Origin: Brachionus rotundiformis
Taxonomy: Eukaryota > Rotifera > Eurotatoria > Ploima > Brachionidae
Length of the DNA: 64,000 bases
Assembly: GCA_016802295.1 (NCBI GenBank)
Contig: JAESIW010000129.1
Location: 740,511 to 804,510, forward strand
Reading direction: 5' to 3'
Numbering within the stretch: the first letter of the stretch is position 1; each line of letters begins with the position of its first letter. The position numbers and the translations under genes are program-made. Of the stretch, positions 33,295 through 44,539 are shown piece by piece. The notes under the pieces were generated by a model. It was given only the letters and a program-made list of their open reading frames with translations. It was not told the DNA's origin and searched no databases.

Positions 33295-34279
33295 TTTGTA
33301 TCTCTAATATATCTAAATATAAATAAACTATGAACAGGCAATTTGATTTATTTTTTTACTTTAAGATAAGTCAATGTAAAATATGAAAATTATTATATAC
33401 TTATTTTATCTAATTCTACTGGGATAGTTTATTTAAAAAAGTATAATAAATGTACAGAATTTTATATCAGGGAATTTCAGAACATTTAAAAAAGTTTAGT
33501 CAAAAATTTAAGAAAATTGTTTTTTAATTTTGACAAATGTTCTTAAGTCTCGATTCATTTCAATTTACATGGCTACACCTATCAAAAACTTTCTTTTAAA
33601 ATATTTTAATCAAGTATAGATATTGTTTCCATTAGAAGACCAACTGAAACCGAGTTAATTATGTTTTTCCTTAAATTTGAAATTTCAGTCTTTGAAATTT
33701 CACTAAAATATTTATAAATTAGATAAAATCGAAACTTTAACTTTCTCTTAAAATTAAATATTTGAATATTTTTATTTTAAATTTAATCAACATATATCTA
33801 CTGATTCATAAGTTAGGAACATAAATCATCAATAAAAAATTGGATTACAATATAACTTAAGATATTATAACTTATAATCTTAAATAAGAGTCTTTAAAAA
33901 TACAATTTCTTTTCTTATCAGCTTGAGTATCTGTTTATTGTACTTGTTGCTCTAAAAAAGCAAACACCATAGAAAATGATGTAAAATTTATTTTATAAAA
34001 AGTTAGAAAATGAAAAAACTTTCTTAAAATGATATGGTGTTTGGTTTTTAAAACAAGAATTCTTTTTTTTATTTTGCTTTTTTGGAATTATAATCAAAAC
34101 ATATTTTTTAAGGTATATGAAAAATTTGAACACGGAAGTATATATGAGAAAATTTGCAGTTAAAAAGCATTTTTCACTCAGTTAAAAAGCTTAAAAGTTA
34201 TTAAAAACTTTAAACATATTTTAAATTAATATCTAAAGATACTGATTAGAATAAATTTTTTTTGAAGATAATTCATTTG
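33295..34279. other. AT-rich spacer with a possible ChAT 3'-end fossil
   Basis: Mostly featureless. At 33795-33829, 31 of 35 bases match the ChAT terminal codons and stop (15351-15385), starting TATCTACTGATTCATAA. No further extension is convincing, so chance cannot be excluded. Confidence 0.4.
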
Positions 34280-35415
34280 AATATTTAAATACACTCTATC
34301 AAATTAAAGCACAGGCAAGTGACTCAAGTGATCAACCGAGACTTATTATACGAAGAACTCAATTGACTCTTAGTACTGAATGTGTAAGCATGCTACGCAA
34401 GGACGCTGTTCGTCAAGTTATACAACGCACCCGTAACAAAATACAACTAAAAGGTTTTAATGCTAAGTGTCTCACCGAACTTACCATACCGACTGAGTTG
34501 ACTAAAACATACAAGAACAAATTATTCTATTTTGCCGAAAGTGGATCTAATGATAGGAATCGAGTCATTTTATTTACGGCCGAGGACAATTTAAAGCTCT
34601 TGAGTAAATTTAATGATTGGTACTGTGATGGGACTTTTGATATCTCACCAACCCTTTTCAAACAAGTCTACTCGTTCCATGTGATAATAAATGATTCCGC
34701 GTTACCTATGTTGTATGCTTTACTTCCAAACTTACTTACAAGAAAATGTTCAAAATGGTCAAAAATTTAGTTCAAAAGTCCCCTAGTTCAATAAACGTCG
34801 AATTAGCAGCCATAAACGCAATTAAAGCGGTATTTAACTGCAAAATTTATGGCTGCTACTTCCATTTGTGTCAATCGATGTGGCATACAGTTCAAAAGCG
34901 TGGTAAGGTTAAGTATTGGTACTATGAGTCATTTAGAACCAGTTTTCGTCGTCTCCAATCTCTGGCATATTTACCACTCGATGACGTCTCAGTCGGTTTC
35001 GAGTATGTTAGGTCATGTTCACCACTAAGCTTTGTTCCGATACTTGACTATTTTAAAACTTATTATATTGGTAACGACCAAAAAGAACCCCGATTCAAGT
35101 TGGAGTATTGGAACTTAAATTCACGTGTAAAAAGAAGATATACCGAGAACCAACAATAATGTTGAGTCTTGGCATTCAAGATTAAAATATGATGTCCGTC
35201 AAAATCTAACAGTCTCTAAAGTGATTGAATTGTTTAGACAAGAACAAAGTTATATGGAGTCATGTTTAATTGACATATTTCAAGGTAGGAAAATAAAGAA
35301 AATTAACAAGTCTCAAGTTGGAAAAAACGTAAATTTAAAACGTCTAGTTGAAACATACAAGAAATCAACAATCGAGTTACACATTAATGGTTTAGCTAAC
35401 CTCTTAATTGAATAA
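34280..35415 (+). pseudogene. MULE-type (FLYWCH-associated) transposase relic
   Basis: Three frames in sequence make up one protein: about 34300-34735, 34730-35145 and 35145-35415. The first has DQPRLIIRRTQ and FNDWYCDGTFDISPTLFKQV, the conserved 'DGTF' start of the MULE DDE domain with its first Asp. The second has PSSINVELAAINAIKAVF and YGCYFHLCQSMW; the usual second Asp (before the ELAA segment) is missing. The third has NNVESWHSRLKYDV. Two frameshifts, near 34733 and 35142, disable it. Terminal inverted repeats were not found. Confidence 0.75.
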
Positions 35416-36609
35416 TTGACATTTCATTTAATCACTTTCTATATTTAAACACGTTTCGATATTCAATAAATTCTATATTTTAATTTCTACATTTTTTTTC
35501 TATATTTTTGACATTCTACATTTTTGTCATTCTACGTTTTGAACGTCCCCCATAATTCAATAAAAACCTTTTAAATACTTAAAATAAAATTTATTTGGTT
35601 ATTATTATGAAATTGATATGTTTTTATTTTTCTAAAAAAAAAAAGTAAAATATCTATTTCAATTTCTGATGTACCTTAAAAAAACATGTTTGATTATAGT
35701 TCCGAGAAAAGAAAAATAAAAGAGAGAAAACTTGTTTTATTAATTCATTAAAATCAGAAGATTTTTGACATAGTTTAGATTGCCAAATAAAGTTTATAAA
35801 ACCTATATTACCTTAGTAATTTAATTGACAGATAAAATATGATTCGAGTGGCGAAAACACTAATTGAATCGCAAATAAATTAATTTACTAACGAATAAAA
35901 GCAAAGCTTTTCACAATGGCAATATTTGACACTACCAATAAAAGCGCAAATGTTAATAATATCATTAAATATTATTTTTTAGAAAAATTGGTTTTGAAAA
36001 CTAAAATTGAAATGTTCGCTACTTTTACCTTTGTTCACCTGTTTAGCCAAATATAGTCAAATATCTTATTATTATCTTTCTTTATATGACAAATAAATCA
36101 AGAAGAAAAGAAATTAATCTGCTACTAATACACCAGTATTAAAAAACTGATAATGTTTTTAAAATTTCAGGTCGCTTATAACGATATTACCAACTAACTA
36201 ACCAAGCAGTTGACAAATTGTGTTATTGATACAATCAGATCCATTTCTTTTTAGAACTTTTTTTTACTTTATGGTATTTTTTGCTATTTATAATTGTATA
36301 GGCTTTATAAAAATTGTCTTATAAAAAATTTTACAAAGGGATCGGGTTCTATAAATTTAAGGAACAATTTAAAATTCTTAAAAATCAAATACCATAAAAT
36401 AAACAATACAAAAAGTAAAGATACTTACATAATTCAAAACTATAAAAGTGCTAAACTATTAAATAAAATTTCATTGTTTTTACCTCAATAGATCCCTTCA
36501 TTATTCCTCATAATATATAAATAGAACATTAAAATTAAATTAAGTTTAAATTCAAAAAATAAATTCCAATCTTTGATCCAAAAACTTCTCAAAGCTTATC
36601 TCAATAAGT
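35416..36609. other. AT-rich spacer
   Basis: A degenerate repeat of TTCTATATTT/CATTCTACATT units lies at 35440-35535, directly after the MULE relic. The remainder shows nothing recognisable. Confidence 0.45.
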
Positions 36610-36905
36610 TTTGTGAAATTTGGTACAGTAGAACAGAAAAAAACTTATAACTTTTTTCAAGAAAGATAAAAACTGGTCCCGCAAATGCAACATGGTACAA
36701 TAGACAAAGTTGTATTTTTTTTGAGAAGTCTGCAAATTAATCAGAAACTAAATTTTTGAGCAAAATCCATTTTGTAGAGTTTTTGTCCACCATTCGCAAA
36801 TTTGTCGGTTAATGTACCATGTTCCATTTGCAGGACCAGTTTTTAACTTTTTGATAAGGTTAAGAGGTTTTTCAAGAGTTCTGTTCTCTGGTAACAAATG
36901 GCATA
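36610..36905. mobile_element. foldback (inverted-repeat) element
   Basis: A 32-bp inner inverted repeat with two mismatches, 36668-36699 versus 36813-36844, both arms containing AAAAACTGGTCC and AACATGGTACA. Weaker pairing continues outward, with a GAACAGA block and an ATTTG block matched on both sides, to about 36610 and 36905. A spacer of about 110 bp separates the arms. No coding content. It looks like a MITE or foldback insertion; target duplication not identified. Confidence 0.6.
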
Positions 36906-37227
36906 AGATGATTTTGGGTAAAAAAAAACAAATTTTTGACAATATAGTGACGATGGCAAAGATGAAAGTTGAAAATCAAGGTCTAAGGATTCCGAAGACC
37001 ATTAAAGAAATTGTTTTCACATTTATTTTTGTTAATATATTAACTAAAATCAAAATTAAAATATTTAAACAAAATAATAAATATCTAATTGACTAAATTA
37101 AAAAAAGAACATTTATTTTAACTAAAGATACCAATTGAGATATTTTTGATAATTTTTTTAATCAAATTGGCGCTTAAAAGCAATTAATCAAAAATAAACA
37201 TTTTGTTCAAATTTTAGGTGAACAAAA

Positions 37228-38238
37228 ATGACCAAGTCTTCAAACACTTTAAATACTCAAAAAGATAAATGCAAAATATGCAAACTAATTGAAAAATCTT
37301 CACGCAAATCAATAATCAAACTGAACAAATTACACAATGAAATGACCGAGAACCTAAACAATAATAACAACAGTGTCAGTCAATGTAAACGCCACAATGC
37401 CGCATTCAACATTGACTACGTTTCGCTGACATCTTTGAACAAAATTCAAAGCAGCAAATGCAAACCAGTTAAAAACTACAGTTGTATCAAATCTCTTGAC
37501 ATGGACAGAATGACCAGTTTTAAAAAAGCATCAAATATATACTGTTTAAAAATAGTATCTATTATTCTTTTTCATTATATATTTTTACTATCTTATGTGC
37601 TATTCTTACTCAATCATTCCCATAATTATTTGATATTTATAAACATTAGAGAGTGGCACATTTATGTATGCTACTTTGGCATTCTGGTATTGATTTTGGC
37701 AATTCAAAATCTCAGATCAACACCTCCAATCAATTATCTCATGTTTATTTTGTACACAGTGATATTGGGAAATTTATACTGGCATTTGACTCACCAGTAT
37801 CATTTTACTTACATTTTGCTCTATTTGACCATTACCATAGCTGGACAAGTGGTGCTAATATTTTTTTGCACGCAAACTAAATTTACTCTTTGCTCACGGC
37901 CAGTTATTCCATATCTTTATTTATACTTTATACTTATATCTTTTATTCTTATCCTATTTGTGAGCTATGGATACATGCGTGTGTTTTTCATTCGATTTTT
38001 CATTTACTTAAATCTAAATACGGAAATAAGCTTAAATGGGTCTTTTGCAAGTTTTGTATTAGCTTTTTTGTTTCTTTTTTATGAAATTTTTGATTTACAA
38101 CTTATTATAGCCAACAAGTTCTCGGACACTGAATCATGTGAACAGTCAAAATTTACCTATGCATTTGATCTTATAACTGTTGATTTGGTCAAAATTTTAT
38201 TGTATGTAAACCAACAAATTTTAAAAATAGCTCAATAA
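37228..38238 (+). CDS. multi-pass membrane protein, divergent lifeguard/TMBIM-like
   Basis: Single-exon 336-residue frame from ATG 37228. Residues 1-105 are polar, with two Cys/His clusters (CKICKLIEKSS and QCKRHN) and an Asn run. After about 108 come seven hydrophobic segments. The layout fits the lifeguard/Bax-inhibitor family: a loop NLRSTPPINY before TM3 (family pattern R..P.NY), CTQTKFTLCSR after TM4 (family QTK.DFT), and FYEIFDLQLIIANKF near the end (family YDTQ). The last helix-forming part has DLITVDLVKILLYVNQQIL. Such proteins regulate calcium leak and cell death in ER/Golgi membranes. The motifs are diverged, so function is tentative. A T-rich 3' splice-like AG lies 10 nt before the ATG. 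Confidence 0.6.
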   Translation: MTKSSNTLNTQKDKCKICKLIEKSSRKSIIKLNKLHNEMTENLNNNNNSVSQCKRHNAAFNIDYVSLTSLNKIQSSKCKPVKNYSCIKSLDMDRMTSFKKASNIYCLKIVSIILFHYIFLLSYVLFLLNHSHNYLIFINIREWHIYVCYFGILVLILAIQNLRSTPPINYLMFILYTVILGNLYWHLTHQYHFTYILLYLTITIAGQVVLIFFCTQTKFTLCSRPVIPYLYLYFILISFILILFVSYGYMRVFFIRFFIYLNLNTEISLNGSFASFVLAFLFLFYEIFDLQLIIANKFSDTESCEQSKFTYAFDLITVDLVKILLYVNQQILKIAQ

Positions 38239-39445
38239 GCATACACTTAAAATACAATTTATAGTTATGAAAATAAAATTTTTTTAAATTTTCTTTTTAA
38301 TTTGATTTTTTGTAATTATAGCTTTTAAAGCTCTGGTACATTTACTGTTTACGAACCAGTGCTTATTAAAATTAAAATTTATTTATCAAAAAACTTTTAT
38401 CAACACTCTGAAAAGATTTTGCTTAGATCCCAATTATCATGTAACTTTTGGCCAAAAATAGTTTTCCTAAATTTTATAGAAAAAAATGGTCAACAGATAG
38501 GTAATTTTTCTGAATTTGGAAAATCATTCTTTTAAACATTAATTTTTATTTTTTATTTAAGTTTAAGTCCCATGGACAAAATGGGGTAGAAAAAATACAA
38601 TTAAATGTCTTAATTACAATTGAATAAGCATTAAGTTTAAATAAAACTCCATGAGCTTTTACCATACGGAAAGAAGGAGTAGAAAGATAAATTATAGTAA
38701 AAGACACAATTATATTTAAAAATCTATCTTTAAAAGATCATTTAATAAATCATAAAAATAAAAGTAAGCTAAGCTTTTAGTTCCATATTTAATTTGCTTT
38801 GGCCAAAAACAAACTTAATTGAATCAACGAGACCACGATGTTCTTATTTTGTATTACATTCTGGTCACTGGCGTTTTTTTCCAACCTGTTGTCGGCTTTT
38901 AAGACTTTATAAAAAACATATCTCTGGCTTTTCCATTTCCATAGAATATTTTTGGCTTCAAATTCAATTCTTGCCAATAGCCATTTGAAAATTTTCTTTT
39001 TACCTTTTAAAGACCCAAGAGTTTTTATAATCAAATTTCTCTTGTATTATCTTAAATAAAAAATATTTTATAAATTAAATAGAAATTGATAAAACTTTTC
39101 AGGTATTCTTTAAAAACAACACATTGTGTTAGCAGCGTTAAATATTATGAAATATCTTTTTTTTTTATTAATTTATTTTTATTCACCTCAATATAGATTA
39201 AAATCATTTTTTATGGAAAAAAATGTTGCCATTATTGTTAATTTTAGTTTAAAAAATAAAATATACAAAACACTCAAAAACACCCTAAAACATTCCAATA
39301 ATTTCAGATACACCTTAAAGATGAAGATATTTTTGAATAGATCATTAAAATATCTAGAAAATAAGGGTGTATTGCTATAAGGCTTAAAAAGTTGTTTTTA
39401 TCAATTTCTTAGTAAAATTAATTTATTTAGATTTAGCTCTAGAGC
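38239..39445. other. spacer downstream of the TMBIM-like gene
   Basis: A GAAAATAAAATT poly(A)-like signal lies at about 38268-38279. A minus-strand frame at 38789-39034 (81 residues, Lys-rich) has no recognisable domain and may be chance. Nothing else stands out. Confidence 0.45.
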
Positions 39446-39569
39446 TAGAGCTACGAAGTTGATTCCAGACTTTAAGAATCTTGAGTATGAAGAAAGATTG
39501 AATAGATTAAAACTTACCACTTTGGAAACGAGAAGAAGAAGAGGCGATTTGATTCAGTTTTTTAAAATT

Positions 39570-39650
39570 GTAAACAGTCTTGAAACTGTTAAATTAGTAA
39601 ACAGTCTTGAAACTGTTAAATTAGTAAACAGTCTTGAAACTGTTAAATTA
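39570..39650. repeat. three tandem copies of a 27-bp unit
   Basis: Copies at 39570-39596, 39597-39623 and 39624-39650 are identical (unit starts GTAAACAGTCTTGAAACTG). The unit keeps frame and repeats VNSLETVKL in the translation. A partial fourth copy (CTTGAAACTGTTAA) is the loop region of the hairpin that follows. Confidence 0.95.
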
Positions 39651-39667
39651 GAAAATCTTACCTCAAG

Positions 39668-39718
39668 TGAACGTACCTGATTTCACTTGAAACTGTTAAG
39701 TGAAATCAGGTACGTTCA
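39668..39718. repeat. perfect 21-bp-arm hairpin
   Basis: Arms 39668-39688 and 39698-39718 are exact reverse complements (left arm starts TGAACGTACCTGATTTCA) around a 9-nt loop. It breaks the reverse transcriptase frame. It looks like a fold-back duplication made by template switching. Confidence 0.93.
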
Positions 39719-40086
39719 AAGAAATAATTATATTTTGAGGGGTCATGCAAAGATGGTTACAAGAGAACTTATTAGAAATTGTCCATCACGTTTCAACTTT
39801 ATCACAAACAGGGTTGTAAACGACTGGAACCGTTTACCAAAAAATGTTGTTGAAGCAAATTCATTAAATTCCTTCAAAGAAAGACTTGATGAATGGTTTA
39901 TGGTACAGAATCTAGTGTGATTGCAAAGAACTGCCACAGCCTTACGGTTTAACTCGACTTGCTCGAGTCGCAGTTATTTTTACTACTACTACTACTACTA
40001 TATGATTTATCAGATTATGGTAAAACTGAATTATCTTTGCATAATTTTTCTTATTCACCAAGATTAAATTTAATTATCTTCTTTGC

Positions 40087-40572
40087 ATGATTACATATAT
40101 AGTAGATTTTTGGACCATCTTGTGCTTGATTAGTGTAGTGGAAACTCCACATATTTGGAAAATAATTGACATACCAAGTGACTTTTTTTTTTTTATCATC
40201 CAAAAAACATCAAGAACAAGTAATCTTCTAAGTGCACTTCGTATTGAAAAGTTGGAAGTAAAACTGCTCAGAGGAAAAATGCTATTCATGAAAAGGTTAT
40301 TAACCAATAAAATGACAATGCTTGCACTTAAAGAGCTCGAAAGAAGCCCACAGAACCAACTTAGCAAAAAATCTATATTTAAAGAATTAAATGAGATCTT
40401 AAAAGAAGACGGAAATGAAGAGATGGATATTTCCCAGAAAATAGAACTTAAACTAAGAGAGTTAAGAAATACAAACCGGAATGGAATAATTGACTCCATC
40501 AAGGAATGCATAGAAAATATTGGAAATGAAACGTATAGAAAAATGCTTATAGAATTAACAAAGTCCTACTAA
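40087..40572 (+). CDS. 161-residue helical protein, possibly from a retroelement
   Basis: An open ATG-to-stop frame without breaks. Residues 1-40 are hydrophobic; 45-161 are strongly helical and charged (RIEKLEVKLLRGKMLFMKRL, ELERSPQNQLSKKS, ending IELTKSY). I do not recognise a named domain. The basic RIEKL..KLLRGK block and its place right after a retrotransposon tail suggest the C-terminal piece of a reverse transcriptase polyprotein from another element. It could also be a single-exon host gene. No splice or poly(A) evidence either way. Confidence 0.4.
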   Translation: MITYIVDFWTILCLISVVETPHIWKIIDIPSDFFFFIIQKTSRTSNLLSALRIEKLEVKLLRGKMLFMKRLLTNKMTMLALKELERSPQNQLSKKSIFKELNEILKEDGNEEMDISQKIELKLRELRNTNRNGIIDSIKECIENIGNETYRKMLIELTKSY

Positions 40573-41217
40573 AGGAAAAGAAAGAAAATCTTACCTCAAG
40601 TGAATATCCACTGTTGAACTGGTCCCCCAAAAGTTTGAGCTGAAATCTTGCCTCCTGGATCGAAATAAGTAAAAAAAAAGAATCTGAATAATATTAATTC
40701 AAATAAACTAACTTTTTTTTACAGTATTTATGTAGTATGATTTCAAACATTTGTCTTTAATCTTTTTATATTTTTCTCTTTTTTTTTAAGCATCGCCTTA
40801 TAGGCGTCTACTGAAATAGATAAATAAAATAAAAATAAATATATCATTTTCATTATACTTCTGTATTTTAGTTGTTAAGTAATAAGGATAAATTTATTTT
40901 CAATCATTTTTGCCTTAGAAACGCAAAAACCACTAGAAAAATAATCGAAATTTTCCAAATTGGAATTTTTTTTGGTTATAAATTGATCCCAAGTTCATTT
41001 GTAATGAAACTCTAAAATTAACATTTAAAAATTAAAAAATTTTGAATGCTTCAAATTTATATAATTTTTTTGTTATATTATTATAGTTTTATTTAGGGAT
41101 ATTGAGTTTACTGGACTCTTCTTGTCCAGAAAAATGAAACAAAAATTAATTCAACTATTTAATAATTTATTTGAAATTTTATTTAATAATTAAAATATAT
41201 AAAGTATAAAGTGAGTT
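40573..41217. other. spacer and 3' flank of the dynein gene
   Basis: At 40584-40604 there is an exact 21-bp repeat of 39651-39671 (starts GAAAATCTTACCTC). The rest is AT-rich 3' flank of the minus-strand dynein gene. Confidence 0.5.
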
Positions 41218-43262
41218 TTAATTTTGTTTATTTTCTTCTGGTTCGGTTTGATTTTCAGTTTTTGTTTCGTCTTGTTCCATTTTTTTCTTTCGTTTAGCTT
41301 TTTCTTCTTCAACAATTTTGAAAAAGTCTTTTTCGGCCTTTTCAATCGGATCGACCTCCTTCAAGCTCGCCTCCTCGGCATTTTCTTCTTTCTTATCTTT
41401 TTGCTTTAAAAAAATGAGACCACAAAATTAAAAACTATCTCTCCTAAAATTACGTCATCATGAAGAGCTCCGGCTTTTTCCTTCTCTTTTAGCTTAAGCT
41501 CTCTGGTTCTTCCTTCTAAAATCTTCTCCCTTCTGGTCTCTCTTTCGAACATCTAGCAAAATGGTTTTTATTTAGTTTTTGCATTCTATAAGCTCAAATA
41601 TTTACAGTGGAGACCAAGTTTTTTTCATTCCTTTGCATGGTGCATAAATTATCAGATAATTCTAACAAAGTAATGGTTCCGGACTGAGATCCAGTAGCTA
41701 TTAGCCTTCCTTGATCCTGAGCTCTAAGGCAATATAGTGGTTCGTCACACACTTGAATGTTCAGGGTTGGATCGTTTTGTTTAAACAAGAAGTCCCACAC
41801 GTCCAATGTACCATCCATTTTGGTGGTAAAAAAAACGCCCGGTCTGACCGGAGACCATTGAGCATCTGACAAATACGACATGTGAAATCTAATTTAAATT
41901 TTAATTTTTTTTCTCTTCCTTTTTAAATTTTATATTCACTTGGTCCACATGATGCAGTCTTCTTTGATCTCTTCGGACCAAATGCGAGCGGTCCAGTCTC
42001 CTACTGTCAAAAAATTTTTTGGAAAGAATGGATTTCGCTGCAATGCATAGACTGGTCCATAATGTCCAGGATAAACATGTGCAATCTTTTCAGCATCTGA
42101 TTTACCTCTTCTATTACAATTAATAATATAGCCTTGCTCAGTACCGACCATAAATTTAGTCGGCTAGAAAAATATTTTATTAAAAAAAAATCATAAAAAA
42201 AAAGTAATTCTTAAGTGTACCATTGTGGACTCGTACTCAAGTGACATTGCACCATAGGCATTTTTTATATCTCCTTTTTTTTCTCTATCTAAAATTAGGG
42301 TTTCTATGGGGTCTTGTAGTTTACGATAGTCCCACCATAGAACTTGACCATCTGTGCTGGACGAAAAAAACTCCGATCCGGTCTTGGACTGAACCCAATT
42401 AGTCCTGTAAGCGGGATCGCGATGACTTTTTTCTATTAGGGATATTTCGACAGGCTGACTACCTTTGCGGGTGTCGAATATACACACTTGTCCATTATAG
42501 CATCCACCTACTAAAACGTGGGTATCTTTTGGATTAAATTCAATGCAGACCAAAGGTGAAATCGGCTTTAAAGTAAGCTCGGGCTTGTTAGGGTTCTCTT
42601 TAAAAATGATATAATAAGAAAAAGTACTAAACAAAACTTTAATTGCATGACTTACCAACATCCCAAATATAAGAGTCAACACAAGCGTCGGATCTTGCCT
42701 TTTTGAATTCAAGATTACAATATGAGGCAGCTATTTTTTTTGGTCCATCAATGTACCAAGAAATGTGGTTGGCAGTGCGCTGAACAGGGTTTGGATCGCG
42801 GAAAACATTGATGGTCTTGGCAGTTGGCAAGTCTTCAACTTCTTCATGGTTCATGTCGCTAAAATAAGTCTCATATATGTCAATTGCGTTGTTTTGCTTA
42901 ATCACATGTTCCATTACACCACCTAGCTGAACTATTGTGTTCATGTACATTTCATCTTTTTCTACCTTTTTGCGGTAGCGAATGGTTTGTTCAGGCTCAA
43001 GTGGATTGACGTCCTTAGGCCAGCCACCCTCTACATGGTTTATGCTTCTGTTTTCTGTTTCAAAACGGATTGTGTTTACTTCATGCTCTGAATATTCTTT
43101 GGATACTTGGACGCCAACGTCAATGGGATTTTTAGCAATAAAGTTTTCACTTTCCGAATCCTCGGGCAAGATGTTTATGTGCAATTCGGCCGCTCTGTCG
43201 GTAAAGTTACATTGTCGGCCAAATTCGGATCGTTTCTTTGTATAAACATAAACTATCTCCAT
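41218..43262 (-). CDS. DNAI2: outer-arm dynein intermediate chain 2 (6 exons, 591 aa)
   Basis: Structural WD-repeat subunit of the axonemal outer dynein arm, needed for ciliary beating. Exons (minus strand): 42656-43262, 42221-42597, 41940-42163, 41606-41888, 41454-41552, 41218-41403; phases agree and total 1,776 nt. Start ATG 43262 gives MEIVYVYTKKRSEFGRQCNF, the family's highly conserved N-terminus. Then come HVEGGWPKDVNP and KTINVFRDPNP. WD blades are visible as EFNPKDTHVLVGGCYNGQV, SSSTDGQVLWWDYRK, MVGTEQGYIINCNRR, NFLTVGDWTARIWSEE, TTKMDGTLDVWDFLF and ATGSQSGTITLLEL. The tail MFERETRREKILEGR followed by an acidic/Lys-rich end is typical. Length is close to the vertebrate form. An X-box-like site lies about 120 bp upstream of the ATG. 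Confidence 0.97.
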
Positions 43263-43380
43263 AATATTATAAATCTATTAGTCCAATCCTATAAATGTTA
43301 AAATTATTTTATTCAGTATTTGTCGAATCTAAAGGGATACAAGAAAGGAAAAATATAATTATGATGTTTTTTTTTAAACT

Positions 43381-43394
43381 GTTTCCATGGCAAT
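43381..43394 (-). promoter_or_regulatory. X-box-like RFX site upstream of DNAI2
   Basis: Minus strand ATTGCCATGGAAAC matches 12 of 14 bases of the RFX consensus GTTGCCATGGCAAC, with the central CCATGG intact. It lies about 120 bp upstream of the DNAI2 ATG, the usual distance for ciliary genes. Confidence 0.65.
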
Positions 43395-44539
43395 CACCAA
43401 GTTAAATCCTTCGCAAAAAAAGAGCATTTAATTAAAATTTCTCTTTTCAGATATTTATTAAATAAAAATTTCAGTGATGTTCAATTAAAATTAATATAAA
43501 TTTTTAAATTTTAATTGAAAAGTTTTAATTAGTTAAAGAAATTTTATTATAGACAATGGTAATGTCTAACAATTGAACCATTGGCGAACATTGAGCTCCA
43601 ATTTTGTTCCTTCTTAATAATGTATAACTGTCAAAATTTATTACTAATATTTTCAGGTTCTTAAATTAAAGTATCAAATGAAGAGTCTGGGACAAATGTT
43701 CCAAACATTTAAAGAACATTTATATTTTCCCTAAAGATATGATCTTTTTCATAATAAATGCTTTTTTAACCCATTTTTTGCCGAAATATACTAATAACAA
43801 GTAAATTTGAAGAATATAGATTATTAAATACATTTTTTAATGGTGAGATTTGTATAGAATTTTAAATAATTAAAAAAAAATTTAATAGATCAATTTTAAA
43901 TTAATTTCTGATTAATTTAAAAAATCTTTTGAGTCTTAAATATTGCATAAATATATTTTAGATCTCTTGTAGAATTTAATGCCATTTGAGACAAAAACTG
44001 ACTAGCTTTTTTCTGGTCTTTCTTTACCATATTTTGCTGTCCATCAAAATTGTATATATTTATAATTTTCTCCTAATTCTTTGCTTCAATAATTAATATT
44101 TCAGAGAATTAAAAATCAAATATTTTGATATTTTAAAAGCCTGAATAACAATTAGAATTATTAGAAAGATTTAATTGATTTAATTGATTTTAAACGAAGA
44201 TAACAAAGCCTAGTTTAAAATTTGGTAAGAGCTGAAATTATCCTGCTCTGAAAAATCTATTTTACTATTTATCAGACTTCTTTAGTAGTTGGAAATTTAA
44301 CTTAATTTTATGTAAATTTGCGTAAAAAGAAGTAAAATCACGAATTTTTACGTTAAAATTGATAATTAACAAGCAGACCTCAATCCGGCCAAAAATTTAA
44401 AAATCGTGACCATTTAGCCGCTTAGCTTGGCGATCCAGTTTTTAGAAAGAATAAAAATACGGCATTAATTAAATTTAAAAAAAAAGATATTTTATTAAAT
44501 TATTTATTAAAAAAATAAGTCAATAAAAAAAAAATTTAA
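43395..44539. other. AT-rich spacer upstream of DNAI2
   Basis: No coding frame or strong repeat recognised. It ends in an (AAT)n run, the tail of the minus-strand retrotransposon copy that follows. Confidence 0.45.

Larger units (their letters stand above)
39446..40001 (+). pseudogene. truncated non-LTR element tail with internal repeats
   Basis: The 3' part of a reverse transcriptase: ATKLIPDFKNLEYEERLNRL, then TTLETRRRRGDLIQFFKIVN. It is interrupted by a triplicated 27-bp unit and a perfect hairpin, then resumes with YILRGHAKMVTRELIRNCPS and FITNRVVNDWNRLPKNVVEA. The copy ends in a TAC trinucleotide run (39981-40001), the same type of tail as the copy near 7740. It lacks the catalytic domain. 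Confidence 0.85.

Noticed and set aside
38789..39034. 81-residue minus-strand Lys-rich frame as a gene
   Set aside because: No recognisable domain, no neighbouring exons with consistent splice sites; kept only as a note in the spacer.
39126..39380. 84-residue plus-strand frame
   Set aside because: Low-complexity AT-driven composition and no supporting signals.
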